Made by a program: the position numbers and the translations under genes. A stretch of 25,902 nucleotides of DNA from DASVXQ01 sp046727955 (GTDB lineage: Bacteria; Actinomycetota; CALGFH01). The notes beneath the pieces are model-generated. The model did not search any database and had not been told where the DNA came from. It saw only the letters and a program-made list of their open reading frames with translations. Below, one piece after another: positions 13,877 to 20,740 of the stretch (within the stretch, counting starts at the first letter, position 1; each line of letters opens with the position of its first letter). The stretch spans positions 1 to 25,902 of the forward strand of contig JBKPDO010000246.1 of assembly GCA_046727955.1 (NCBI GenBank), given 5' to 3'.

Positions 13877-14862
13877 CCGCTCGGGCCGATGCCCGGCCGG
13901 GCCCGGTGCTGGCGCTGGTGGGGCCGACCGCGGCCGGGAAGACCGCGCTGGCGCTGGAGCTGGCCCCCAGACTCGGCGCGGAGATCGTCAGCGCCGACGC
14001 GATGCTCGTCTACCGCGGCATGGACATCGGCACCGCGAAGCCGACCCCAGCGGAGCGCGTCCGCGTGCCGCACCATCTGGTAGACGTGGTCGACCCCGGC
14101 GAGGAATTCTCCGTTGCCCGCTTCCAGCCCCTGGCACGCGCGGCCATCGCGGACGTGCTCGCCCGCGGCGCCGTGCCGCTGCTCGTCGGCGGCTCCGGGC
14201 TGTACTTCCACGCGGTGGTGGACGAATTCGTCTTCCCACCCACCGACGCGACCGTGCGCGCCAGGCTCGAGGCGGAGGCCGCGGAGACCGGCCTCGCCGC
14301 GCTCTACCGGCGCCTGGCCGAGCGCGACCCCGAGGCGGCCAGGCGCATTCAGCCGGCCAATCTGCGCCGCATCGTGCGGGCGCTCGAGGTCATCGAGCTG
14401 ACCGGGCGCCGCTTCTCCTCCTTCCGCGAAGCCATGGACCAGCCGGTATCGCGCTACCGCCTCACCGTGCTCGGCCTCGACCCCGGGCCGGAGCTGCTGC
14501 GCGCCCGGGCGGCCGAACGGGTGGCCTCCATGGCCGCGGCCGGCCTGGTGGACGAGGTGCGGCTGCTGGCGACCCGCACGCTGTCGCGCACCGCCAGGCA
14601 GGCGCTCGGCTATAAGGAACTGCTCGACGCCCTGGGGCGGGGAACGCCGGTCGGGGCGGCGCTCGACGAGGTGATCGCCCGCACCCGCTCCTACGCCCGC
14701 CGGCAGCTCGCCTGGTTCCGGCGGGACGCGCGCGTGCGATGGGGTACCCTTCCACCCGGGCCCGGGCTCGAAGCGTGGGCCCGGGCCGAGTTCGCCAAAG
14801 GGCTCGCCGAAGGGGCCCGGGAACCCCGACGGGGTGCCCCCGGTGGCTCGAGCCGCCCATGA
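13873..14862 (+). CDS. miaA: tRNA dimethylallyltransferase MiaA
   Basis: Transfers a dimethylallyl group from DMAPP to A37 of tRNAs reading UNN codons, the step before MiaB. The 329 residues show the P-loop VGPTAAGKTALALELA, the SADAMLVYRGMDIGTAKPT block with the substrate-contacting Asp, VPHHLVDVVDPGEEFSVARF, LVGGSGLYFHAVVDE, the RRIVRALEVIELTGR block and GLVDEVRLL...ALGYKEL. The family's RTRSYARRQLAWFRRD element is close to the end. The GTG at 13873 overlaps the stop of the previous gene (GTGA), indicating translational coupling. The last ~30 residues (GLAEGAREPRRGAPGG region) are extra, Gly/Pro/Arg-rich and unlikely to matter for catalysis. The DMAPP-binding and tRNA-binding blocks are all intact. 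Confidence 0.95.
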   Translation: MTARADARPGPVLALVGPTAAGKTALALELAPRLGAEIVSADAMLVYRGMDIGTAKPTPAERVRVPHHLVDVVDPGEEFSVARFQPLARAAIADVLARGAVPLLVGGSGLYFHAVVDEFVFPPTDATVRARLEAEAAETGLAALYRRLAERDPEAARRIQPANLRRIVRALEVIELTGRRFSSFREAMDQPVSRYRLTVLGLDPGPELLRARAAERVASMAAAGLVDEVRLLATRTLSRTARQALGYKELLDALGRGTPVGAALDEVIARTRSYARRQLAWFRRDARVRWGTLPPGPGLEAWARAEFAKGLAEGAREPRRGAPGGSSRP

Positions 14863-14882
14863 CAGGAGGCGAGGGGTAGCCG

Positions 14883-15734
14883 GTGGAGTTCGTCAAGGCG
14901 CACGGCGCGGGCAACGACTTCGTGGTCGTCGAGGACCTCGACGACCACGTGGAGCTGTCGCCGGAGTTCGTGCGGGCGGTGTGCGACCGCCACTTCGGCG
15001 TCGGGGCGGACGGGCTCATCCGGATCGCGCCAGGCACCCGGGCGCCCTTCTTCATGGACTACCGCAATGCCGACGGCTCGTTCGCGGAGATGTGCGGCAA
15101 CGGCGTCCGGGTGGTCGGCAAGTACCTCGCCGACCGAGGGCACGTCAGCGGCGCCTTCGACCTCGAGACCGGGGACGGCGTCAAGCACCTGGAGCTCTAC
15201 CGCGACGACCGCGGCATGGTCGACCGGGTGTCGGTGGACATGGGCGCACCGAGCTTCGACCGAGCCGACCTGCCGATGAGCGGTGAGGGCGAGGCGCTCA
15301 AGGAGCCGCTCGAGGTGGCCGGGCACACCTTTGAAGCCACCTGCCTGTCCATGGGCAACCCACACGCCGTGGTCTTCGTGGACGACGTGGACGCCGCCCC
15401 GGTTACGACCGCCGGACCGCTGCTGGAGCGGCACCCGCTTTTCCCGAACCGCACCAACGTGGAGTTCGTCCAGGTCGTCGACCAGCACACCCTGCGCCAG
15501 CGCACCTGGGAGCGCGGTGTGGGCGAGACGCTCGCCTGCGGGACCGGAGCCTGCGCGGTCGCGGTCGCCAGCCAGGTCCGCGGCTTCGCCGGCAAGCGCG
15601 TGGCGATCAAGCTGCGCGGCGGGCGGCTCGAGCTGGAATGGTCGCCGGGGGGCACGGTGCGGATGACCGGTCCTGCTCGTGAGGTGGCCAGCGGCACCCT
15701 GGCCCCCGATCTCCTCGCTCGCCTGAGCGCGTGA
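14883..15734 (+). CDS. dapF: Diaminopimelate epimerase
   Basis: Converts LL-diaminopimelate to the meso form used for peptidoglycan and lysine. The 283 residues show both catalytic cysteines, in EMCGNGVRVV and ACGTGACAVAVA, together with KAHGAGNDFVVVED at the start, FGVGADGLI, MDYRNADGSFAEMCGNG, SMGNPHAVVFVDD and RTNVEFVQ. GTG is the start; AGGAGG (14864-14869) and GAGGGG (14871-14876) precede it. It follows miaA by 20 bp and is followed after 41 bp by dapL, whose product is the substrate of this enzyme. Length and motifs are fully normal for the family. miaA-dapF neighbours are common in Actinomycetota. Confidence 0.96.
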   Translation: MEFVKAHGAGNDFVVVEDLDDHVELSPEFVRAVCDRHFGVGADGLIRIAPGTRAPFFMDYRNADGSFAEMCGNGVRVVGKYLADRGHVSGAFDLETGDGVKHLELYRDDRGMVDRVSVDMGAPSFDRADLPMSGEGEALKEPLEVAGHTFEATCLSMGNPHAVVFVDDVDAAPVTTAGPLLERHPLFPNRTNVEFVQVVDQHTLRQRTWERGVGETLACGTGACAVAVASQVRGFAGKRVAIKLRGGRLELEWSPGGTVRMTGPAREVASGTLAPDLLARLSA

Positions 15735-15775
15735 TCCGGCGCACATGCGGCTCTGACCTCAAGGAGTGATATCGA

Positions 15776-16942
15776 ATGCAGACGGCGCGACGCATCGCAG
15801 CCCTCCCCCCGTACCTCTTCGCGGAGATCGACAAGAAGGTCGCCGCGGCCAAGGCGGCCGGCGTGGACGTGATCTCCTTCGGTGTTGGAGATCCTGACCT
15901 GCCTACCCCTGACTTCATCGTGGAGGAGCTGGCGCGCGCCGCGCACGACCCCTCGACCCACCGGTACCCCAGCTACTTCGGCCTGCCCGAGTTCTGTGAG
16001 GCTATCGCCGCCTTCTACCGGCGCCGCTTCGGCGTGGAGCTGGACCCCGGCACGCAGGTGTTGCCGCTGATCGGCTCCAAGGAGGGCATCGCCCACCTGC
16101 CCTTGGCGTTCGTCGACCCTGGCGACCCGGTGCTGGTGCCTGAGCCCTGCTACCCGGTCTACGAGATCGGCACCCTCCTCGCCGGCGGCCAGCCGGTGCA
16201 CCTCCCGCTCACCGCAGGCGAGGACTGGTTCCCCGACTTCCGCCGTGTGGACGGCCAGGTGGCGGACCGCGCCAAGATCCTCTGGCTCAACTACCCGTCG
16301 AACCCGACCGCCGCGGTCGCCACGCTCGAGCAACTCGACGAGGCCGTCCGCTTCGCCGCCGAGCACGACCTGCTGCTCGCCTACGACAACGCCTACTCCG
16401 AGATCACCTATGACGGCTTCGTGGCCCCGTCGGTCCTGCAGGTGCCCGGCGCGCTCGAGGTGGCGCTCGAGCTCGGCTCGCTGTCGAAGATCTTCAACAT
16501 GACAGGCTGGCGCATCGGCTGGGCGGTGGGCAGCGAGGTCGCCATCGAGGCCCTCGGCCGCGTCAAGACCAACATCGACTCCTGTATCTTCAACGCGATC
16601 CAGCGCGCCGGCGTGGCGGCCCTCGAGAGTGGCATGCCGCACCTGCCGGACCTCATCGCCACCTACCAGCGCCGCCGTGACCGGCTCATGGAGGTGTTCT
16701 GGGAGGCGGGCTGGAAGGTGGAGGCTCCCAAGGGCGCCCTGTACGTCTGGTTGCCGACCCCGCCGGGGGAGTCGAGCGTTGCCTTCACCGCCCGGCTCCT
16801 CGAGGAGGCCGGCGTGGTGGTCGCCCCCGGCACGGGTTACGGCCCGAGCGGCGAGGGTTACATCCGCCTGTCGCTCACCATCCCGGACTCGCGCCTGGAG
16901 GAGGGCTGCGAGCGGGTCCGCAAGGCCCTGATCGGCGGCTAG
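15776..16942 (+). CDS. dapL: LL-diaminopimelate aminotransferase (DapL type)
   Basis: PLP-dependent class I/II aminotransferase predicted to make LL-diaminopimelate directly from tetrahydrodipicolinate and glutamate, skipping the succinyl or acetyl steps. The PLP lysine lies in SLSKIFNMTGWRIGWAVG; other blocks are FGVGDPDLPTPDFIVEEL, YPSYFGLPEF, IGSKEGIAHLPLAFVDPGD, PCYPVYEIGTLLAGG, LNYPSNPTAAVA, KTNIDSCIFNAIQRAG and the C-terminal GEGYIRLSLT. These match the 'DapC_direct' form of DapL better than N-succinyl-DAP aminotransferase, though that activity cannot be excluded. The ATG has a very strong ribosome site, AAGGAGTGAT (15761-15770). Its place right after dapF supports the pathway role. The codons for FGVGDPDLPTP (about 15876-15915) are unusually AT-ending. 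Confidence 0.88.
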   Translation: MQTARRIAALPPYLFAEIDKKVAAAKAAGVDVISFGVGDPDLPTPDFIVEELARAAHDPSTHRYPSYFGLPEFCEAIAAFYRRRFGVELDPGTQVLPLIGSKEGIAHLPLAFVDPGDPVLVPEPCYPVYEIGTLLAGGQPVHLPLTAGEDWFPDFRRVDGQVADRAKILWLNYPSNPTAAVATLEQLDEAVRFAAEHDLLLAYDNAYSEITYDGFVAPSVLQVPGALEVALELGSLSKIFNMTGWRIGWAVGSEVAIEALGRVKTNIDSCIFNAIQRAGVAALESGMPHLPDLIATYQRRRDRLMEVFWEAGWKVEAPKGALYVWLPTPPGESSVAFTARLLEEAGVVVAPGTGYGPSGEGYIRLSLTIPDSRLEEGCERVRKALIGG

Positions 16943-17013
16943 GGCTGGCGGCTCCCCAAGGTCACGCGGAATTTCCGGCGACGAACCAGCGTTGAGCCGC
17001 TACCGTGGACACT

Positions 17014-18375
17014 ATGATAGAGACAGAGCAGACGATTTCTCCGGTTCGTCGTCCGCGGGACGACGGTGAGATCAGGCTCGTCGAGCTCCGCAAGCTGCGG
17101 CTCGAGCGGGTCATCCTGGTTGGCGTCGCGGTCGGTGGCTCCCTGGAGGGTGCCGAGCGGTCGCTCGATGAGCTGCGGCGTCTGGCCGAGACGGCTGGCG
17201 CTGAGGTCCTGGACGTCGCGCTCCAGCGCCGGCCACGCCCGGACGCCGGCACCTTCGTCGGCAAGGGCAAGGCGCTCGAGCTGGCCGGGATGGTCAAGGC
17301 GCTCGGCGCGGACACGGTGATCATGGACGAGGAGCTCTCCCCCGGCCAGTTGCGCCGGCTCGAGGAGCTGTTCGACGCCAAGGTCATCGACCGCACCGCG
17401 GTGATCCTGGACATCTTCGCCCAGCACGCCACCAGCCGTGAGGGCAAAGCGCAGGTCGAGCTGGCCCAGCTCAACTACCTGCTGCCGCGGCTGCGTGGCT
17501 GGGGCGAGAGCCTGAACCGGCAGGCCGGCGGCATCGGCGCCCGGCGAGGCCCTGGCGAGACCAAGATGGAGGTCGACCGGCGTCGCATCCGCCGGCGCAT
17601 CACCAAGCTCCACCGGGACCTCGCCGAGCTGGCCAGGACCCGCGACGTGAAGCGCGGCGGCCGCGAGCGGGCCGGCGTGCCCGCCGTCGCTCTGGCCGGC
17701 TACACCAACGCCGGCAAGTCCACCTTGCTGAACCGTCTCTCCGGCTCCGGAGTGCTGGTCGAGGACAAGCTCTTCTCGACCCTCGACCCCACCACGCGGC
17801 GCCTGGACCTTCCGGACGGGCGCTCGGCCACCCTCACCGACACGGTCGGGTTCATCGCCAAGCTGCCGCACGACCTGATCGAGGCGTTCAAGTCCACGCT
17901 CGAGGAGGTGGCCCGCGCCGATCTGGTGGTGCACCTGGTCGACGTGGCCCAGCCCGACCCCGCCGGCCAGGTCGACGCGGTGCGCAAGGTGCTGGCCGAG
18001 GTCGGCGCCGCCGACGTGCCCGAGCTGCTGGTACTGAACAAAGTGGACCTGGTCGACGACCTCTCCCGCGCCCGGCTGGCCCGGGACTTCCCGGACGCGC
18101 CACAGATCTCGGCCGCCACCGGCGAGGAGGTCGACCGGCTGCTGCTCGACGTCGCCGCGCGGCTGCCGCATCCCGAGGTGTGCCTCACCGCCCTGCTGCC
18201 GTTCCAGCGAGGGGACCTGCTCGACCGCGCCTACCGCGAAGGCGAGATCCTCGAGGTCGAGCACCTCGCCGAGGGAACGCGCCTGCTCGTGCGCGCCCCG
18301 GCCGCGCTCGCCCACGCCCTCGATCCCTTCGCCGCGGCCACCCCAGCCGCGGTGATGTCGACGCGCCGCGGCTAG
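17014..18375 (+). CDS. hflX: GTPase HflX
   Basis: Ribosome-associated GTPase that splits stalled 70S ribosomes, often under heat or antibiotic stress. The 453 residues carry the N-terminal HflX domain (RVILVGVAVGGS, LRRLAETAGAEVLD, PDAGTFVGKGKALEL, VIMDEELSPGQLRRLEE), the RTAVILDIFAQHATSREGKA and GGIGARRGPGETKMEVDRR linker blocks, and the G domain: G1 GYTNAGKST, G3 DTVGFI, G4 NKVD, followed by a short C-terminal domain. The start is ATG 17014; GTG 17005 would add three residues. Neither has a ribosome site, so the message may be leaderless. The stop TAG overlaps that of lexA on the other strand (CTAG, 18372-18375). Confidence 0.95.
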   Translation: MIETEQTISPVRRPRDDGEIRLVELRKLRLERVILVGVAVGGSLEGAERSLDELRRLAETAGAEVLDVALQRRPRPDAGTFVGKGKALELAGMVKALGADTVIMDEELSPGQLRRLEELFDAKVIDRTAVILDIFAQHATSREGKAQVELAQLNYLLPRLRGWGESLNRQAGGIGARRGPGETKMEVDRRRIRRRITKLHRDLAELARTRDVKRGGRERAGVPAVALAGYTNAGKSTLLNRLSGSGVLVEDKLFSTLDPTTRRLDLPDGRSATLTDTVGFIAKLPHDLIEAFKSTLEEVARADLVVHLVDVAQPDPAGQVDAVRKVLAEVGAADVPELLVLNKVDLVDDLSRARLARDFPDAPQISAATGEEVDRLLLDVAARLPHPEVCLTALLPFQRGDLLDRAYREGEILEVEHLAEGTRLLVRAPAALAHALDPFAAATPAAVMSTRRG

Positions 18376-19001
18376 AGCCTGCGCAGCACGGCGACGACCT
18401 TGCCGAGGATCGCCGCCTGATCCCCGTCGATCGGCTCGTAGGCGGGGTTCGCCGGCATGAGCAGTCTGTGGCCGTCCTTTATCGACAGCCGCTTCACGGT
18501 GGCCTCGTCCTCTACGTTCGGGACCAGGGCCGCGACGACGTCCCCGTTGTCGGCGGCGTCCTGTCGCCGGACGACGACGTAGTCGTCGCCGAAGATGCCA
18601 GCCTCGATCATCGAGTCGCCTCGGACCCGCAGGACGAACAGGTCGCCCTGTCCCACCAGCTCGCGCGGGAGGGGCAGCATCTCCTCGACCTGGTCGTCGG
18701 GGAGGACGCCGGTACCGGCGGCGATGGGGCCGCTGAGCAGCGGCGCGTAGGTCGGGAGCGGCCGTGGCACCGTGGTCACCGGGCGGTCGACGTAGACCTC
18801 GATCGCGCGGGGCTTGGTGGGGTCCCGGCGGATGTAACCCTTTTTCTCCAGCGTCTCGAGCTGCGAATGCACGCTCGAGGTCGAGGTCAGCCCGACCGCG
18901 TCACAGATCTCCCGTATCGAGGGCGGATAGCCCCGTTCGGTGACGGCGTCGTGGATGAACTCGAGGATGCGTCGCTGCCTGCTGGTCAGCTCCTCGGCCA
19001 T
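18372..19001 (-). CDS. lexA: SOS repressor LexA
   Basis: 209-residue repressor that cleaves itself when RecA filaments form. The N-terminal winged helix has the recognition region PPSIREICDAVGLTSTSSVH and the wing GYIRRDPTKPRAIEV. The C-terminal protease domain has the Ala-Gly cleavage site in GPIAAGTGVL, the catalytic Ser in RGDSMIEAGI and the catalytic Lys in EATVKRLS. The ATG at 19001 is preceded (on this strand) by AGGGGG at 9 nt; an upstream TTG at 19022 would add seven residues without support. Its own promoter overlaps an SOS box, giving autorepression. Targets visible here are recA, lexA itself and the LysM gene. It converges on hflX with a 4-nt overlap and no terminator. Confidence 0.97.
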   Translation of the reverse strand: MAEELTSRQRRILEFIHDAVTERGYPPSIREICDAVGLTSTSSVHSQLETLEKKGYIRRDPTKPRAIEVYVDRPVTTVPRPLPTYAPLLSGPIAAGTGVLPDDQVEEMLPLPRELVGQGDLFVLRVRGDSMIEAGIFGDDYVVVRRQDAADNGDVVAALVPNVEDEATVKRLSIKDGHRLLMPANPAYEPIDGDQAAILGKVVAVLRRL

Positions 19002-19079
19002 CGCCGTGTACCCCCTGAGCAATTGTGGCGTACTCCCCTACTCCCCATGGCAGGCGACCACTTCCTCCTGCTTGTGGCG

Positions 19080-19108
19080 ACTTTAACAGCGCGACAGAAA
19101 GAAAGCAA
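19080..19108 (-). promoter_or_regulatory. lexA promoter
   Basis: On the minus strand TTGCTT (19108-19103), a 17-bp spacer and TAAAGT (19085-19080). Transcription would start near 19073, about 70 nt before the ATG. The -35 element is overlapped by the SOS box. Confidence 0.6.
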
Positions 19109-19119
19109 ACACCTGTTCG
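19106..19119 (-). promoter_or_regulatory. SOS box of lexA
   Basis: On the minus strand CGAACAGGTGTTTG, 13 of 14 positions of CGAACRNRYGTTCG. It overlaps the -35 of the lexA promoter, the classic autoregulatory layout. Confidence 0.75.
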
Positions 19120-19147
19120 AATCATTGTCGTTAGGAATTCGCCGACC

Positions 19148-19387
19148 TTGCCGCGTGGGGTGCAGGTTGCCGTGTGGGGTGCAGGTTGCCGCGTGGAGTG
19201 CACCTGAGTTGCCGTGTGGAGTGCACGTTCCGTGTGGAGTGCACCTGAGTTTGCCGCGTGGGACGCACCTTGCCGCGCGAAGGGGCGCCTTTGACGTCCG
19301 ACCTTGCCGCGTGGAGGGCACGTTGCCGCTGCGATGCACCTCTTCTTGCCGCGCGGGATGCAGTTTGTCGCGCGGAGCGCCCCCCCG
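19148..19387. repeat. Phased tandem array of 11 degenerate 19/23-bp repeats
   Basis: Eleven copies of a unit near TTGCCGYGTGGRGTGCASS start at 19148, 19167, 19186, 19209, 19228, 19251, 19270, 19304, 19323, 19346 and 19365. The steps are 19, 19, 23, 19, 23, 19, 34, 19, 23 and 19 bp, so from 19186 the array is mostly a 42-bp double unit, about four helical turns. The longer copies end CACCTGAG or CACCTCTTC, the shorter ones CACG, CACC or CAGT. It fills most of the 656-bp gene-free region between lexA and the LysM gene. Nothing suggests that it codes for protein, and there are no spacers as in CRISPR. A multi-site protein-binding array is one reading; a decaying minisatellite is the other. Confidence 0.8.
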
Positions 19388-19542
19388 TGGATTGGCCAAA
19401 CGACCCGAAACCGCCCTAGGTGGCCCGCCCGGTCGCTCCCCATCGCTTCGCCATCCGCCCGGTCGCCGCTCCCAGTGGTCTGGCGCGGCCGTCCGGGGGT
19501 CGTGAGGCCCGTCCGACCAATTCGCTAACAGAATCCCTCTGA

Positions 19543-19571
19543 TTGACATCGAACGTTCGTTCGAGCATGAT
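19543..19571 (+). promoter_or_regulatory. SOS-controlled promoter of the LysM gene
   Basis: TTGACA (19543-19548), 17-bp spacer, CATGAT (19566-19571). The spacer contains the SOS box at 19550-19563, so bound LexA would block polymerase. Transcription would start near 19578, leaving a leader of about 80 nt. Confidence 0.65.
19550..19563 (+). promoter_or_regulatory. SOS box 1 of the LysM gene
   Basis: CGAACGTTCGTTCG has both perfect arms CGAAC and GTTCG; only one of the central positions departs from RNRY. It lies between -35 and -10. Confidence 0.7.
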
Positions 19572-19583
19572 GCCAGCAGCGTT

Positions 19584-19597
19584 CGAACAGACGTTCT
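19584..19597 (+). promoter_or_regulatory. SOS box 2 of the LysM gene
   Basis: CGAACAGACGTTCT matches CGAACRNRYGTTCG at 13 of 14 positions. It lies just after the predicted transcription start, 34 bp from box 1. Confidence 0.75.
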
Positions 19598-19657
19598 CCC
19601 TACAGACGTTCACCCTGGTGGCGTCCACCAAGAACATCCAAGGAGGGAGCAGGCGAT

Positions 19658-19945
19658 TTGCGTTCCCGAACGGTCGTGATCCTGCTGCTGGCCGCCTTCC
19701 TCCTGCTGGTGGCGCCCGCCCTCGTCAGGGACCAGGCCTTCGGGCGGGGGGAGTCCAGGGTCGTCTACGCCGCGCAGCGGGTCAGCTACACGGTGCAGCC
19801 CGGCGACACACTCTGGTCGCTCGCGCTCCGGATCGCTCCCGGGCGCGACCCAAGACCACTGGTCGACCAGTTGATCGCGGACAATCACCTACAGGGCGAC
19901 CTTCAGGTGGGCCAGGCGATCTACCTGCCGGCGCCCGTGCGCTGA
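19658..19945 (+). CDS. LysM-domain protein, probable SOS-induced cell-division inhibitor
   Basis: 95-residue membrane-anchored protein: a positively charged start (MRSRT), a hydrophobic segment (VVILLLAAFLLLVAPALV, residues 6-23) and a LysM peptidoglycan-binding domain (VSYTVQPGDTLWSLALRIAP to VGQAIYLP, residues 42-92). Small TM-plus-LysM proteins divergent from lexA act as SOS division inhibitors in other Gram-positives (YneA in Bacillus, DivS in Corynebacterium, Rv2719c/ChiZ in Mycobacterium). Position and size fit, and two SOS boxes control its promoter. The TTG start is supported by AAGGAGGGAG (19640-19649) 8 nt upstream. Cell-wall hydrolase activity cannot be judged because no catalytic domain is present. 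It converges on nrdR with a 39-bp gap. Confidence 0.82.
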   Translation: MRSRTVVILLLAAFLLLVAPALVRDQAFGRGESRVVYAAQRVSYTVQPGDTLWSLALRIAPGRDPRPLVDQLIADNHLQGDLQVGQAIYLPAPVR

Positions 19946-19954
19946 GACCGCCGC

Positions 19955-19987
19955 GGGGCGGCCCGGCTCAAGGGGCGGCCCGGCTCA
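19955..19987. repeat. 16-bp direct duplication across the nrdR stop
   Basis: GGGGCGGCCCGGCTCA occurs at 19955-19970 and again at 19972-19987. The second copy contains the nrdR stop codon (TGA on the minus strand). It occupies the short gap between the convergent LysM gene and nrdR. Confidence 0.8.
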
Positions 19988-20485
19988 GGGGCGCCCGGCG
20001 GGGGAGCGGGGCTTCGGGGGCGTGCTCTTGCGCAGTGACTCCAGGGCGTCGAGCTCCCGCTCGAAGTCGGCCGGGTCCTGGAAGTCCTTGTAGACGCTGG
20101 CGAAGCGCATGTACGCAACCTCGTCCAGATCGCGCAGGGCATTGAGCACCTCGATGCCGATCTCCTGGCTCTCGACCTCGCGCTGGCCCCGGACCCGGAA
20201 CTGGTCCTCGATGTCACTGGCGACTTGTAGGATCTCCGCCCGGGACGGCGGTCGGTTCTTGCAGGCCTTCTCCAGCCCGGAAACCAGCTTGGCGAGATCG
20301 AAGTGCTCCTTGGACCCGTCGCGCTTGAGGACCAGCAGGGGCAGCTCCTCAACCCGCTCGAAGGTCGTGAAGCGGCGCCCGCACGCCGCGCAGGCACGGC
20401 GCCGGCGGATCGTCGCCCCGTCGTCGGACGGGCGCGAGTCGACGACGCGATCGTCGTCCACGGAACCACAGAAGGGGCAACGCAC
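19985..20485 (-). CDS. nrdR: Transcriptional repressor NrdR
   Basis: 166-residue repressor that senses dATP/ATP and shuts off ribonucleotide reductase genes. It has the N-terminal zinc ribbon with two Cys pairs (RCPFCGSVDDDRVVDSR and ACAACGRRFTTFER) and the ATP-cone domain (LPLLVLKRDGSKEHFDLAKL, VASDIEDQFRVRGQREVESQ, YMRFASVYKDFQDPADFERE). GTG at 20485 is the start because AAGGAGGAA lies 3 nt upstream on this strand and the protein then begins VRCPFCGS as the family does; a longer frame reaching 20569 would read through the control region. It is divergent from nrdJ, its expected target, and the shared gap has two NrdR boxes. A short Pro/Lys-rich tail follows the family end. Confidence 0.96.
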   Translation of the reverse strand: MRCPFCGSVDDDRVVDSRPSDDGATIRRRRACAACGRRFTTFERVEELPLLVLKRDGSKEHFDLAKLVSGLEKACKNRPPSRAEILQVASDIEDQFRVRGQREVESQEIGIEVLNALRDLDEVAYMRFASVYKDFQDPADFERELDALESLRKSTPPKPRSPAGRP

Positions 20486-20517
20486 GGCTTCCTCCTTCTG
20501 GCCAGCTACATCGGCAA

Positions 20518-20533
20518 CCACAACATATAGTGG
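20518..20533 (+). promoter_or_regulatory. NrdR box 1
   Basis: CCACAACATATAGTGG, an imperfect 16-bp palindrome close to the NrdR consensus acaCWATATATWGtgt. It stands between the divergent nrdR and nrdJ genes, 33 bp before the nrdR start. Confidence 0.7.
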
Positions 20534-20556
20534 TACAATAGCCAACCTGGAGCAAG

Positions 20557-20565
20557 TTATCCACA
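20557..20565 (+). promoter_or_regulatory. Perfect DnaA box in the nrdR-nrdJ gap
   Basis: TTATCCACA is the strongest classical DnaA-binding nonamer. It overlaps NrdR box 2 by 5 bp. In E. coli DnaA also binds the nrdAB promoter, which ties dNTP supply to initiation. Confidence 0.55.
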
Positions 20566-20576
20566 ACATCTTGTGT
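20561..20576 (+). promoter_or_regulatory. NrdR box 2
   Basis: CCACAACATCTTGTGT, weaker than box 1 but with the ACA...TGT ends. The start-to-start distance to box 1 is 43 bp, close to four helical turns, as expected for cooperative tandem boxes. Confidence 0.6.
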
Positions 20577-20585
20577 ATGAAGGGC

Positions 20586-20615
20586 TTGACCTCGAGCCAG
20601 GTTCGTTGCTAAATC
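20586..20615 (+). promoter_or_regulatory. nrdJ promoter
   Basis: TTGACC (20586-20591) and TAAATC (20610-20615), spacer 18 bp (or CTAAAT with 17). NrdR box 2 ends 10 bp upstream of the -35. The leader would be about 119 nt. Confidence 0.5.
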
Positions 20616-20706
20616 ACAGCGCTGCAAGTCATGTCCGTCGTCCCACTGGCGCCAACCGGAGTCCGGCCCAGCGACTCTCAGCGCCAACTTCCCCGGGGGA
20701 CGTGAG

Positions 20707-20730
20707 CTAGGCCCTGTGGGGGGCCGCTAG
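20707..20730 (+). promoter_or_regulatory. Hairpin touching the nrdJ ribosome site
   Basis: CTAGGCCC (20707-20714) pairs with GGGCC-G-CTAG (20721-20730, one bulged G). The last two bases of the hairpin are the first two of the ribosome site AGGAGG (20729-20734), so the fold would partly hide it. Confidence 0.4.
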
Positions 20731-20740
20731 GAGGTTCATC

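Noticed and set aside
16992..17018. hflX promoter TTGAGC/TATGAT
   Set aside because: The spacer is only 15 bp and the -10 would overlap the start codons at 17005 and 17014, with no later in-frame start.
19148..19387. CRISPR array
   Set aside because: The copies are degenerate and directly joined, or separated by only 4-15 bp. There are no unique spacers of constant length and no cas genes.
18986..19549. Minus-strand frame with repeated CTPHGN-like peptides
   Set aside because: It is a translation of the tandem repeat array and overlaps the lexA promoter and SOS boxes. It has no ribosome site and no recognisable domain.
20592..20604. SOS box in the nrdJ promoter
   Set aside because: CGAGC-CAG-GTTCG has a 3-bp instead of 4-bp centre and an altered left arm, so LexA binding is unlikely.
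20622..20740. Cobalamin riboswitch in the nrdJ leader
   Set aside because: AACCGGAGTCCGGCC looks like the B12-box core, but the leader is too short (about 119 nt), and the segment is simply a 5-bp hairpin CCGGA-G-TCCGG. The other conserved parts are missing.
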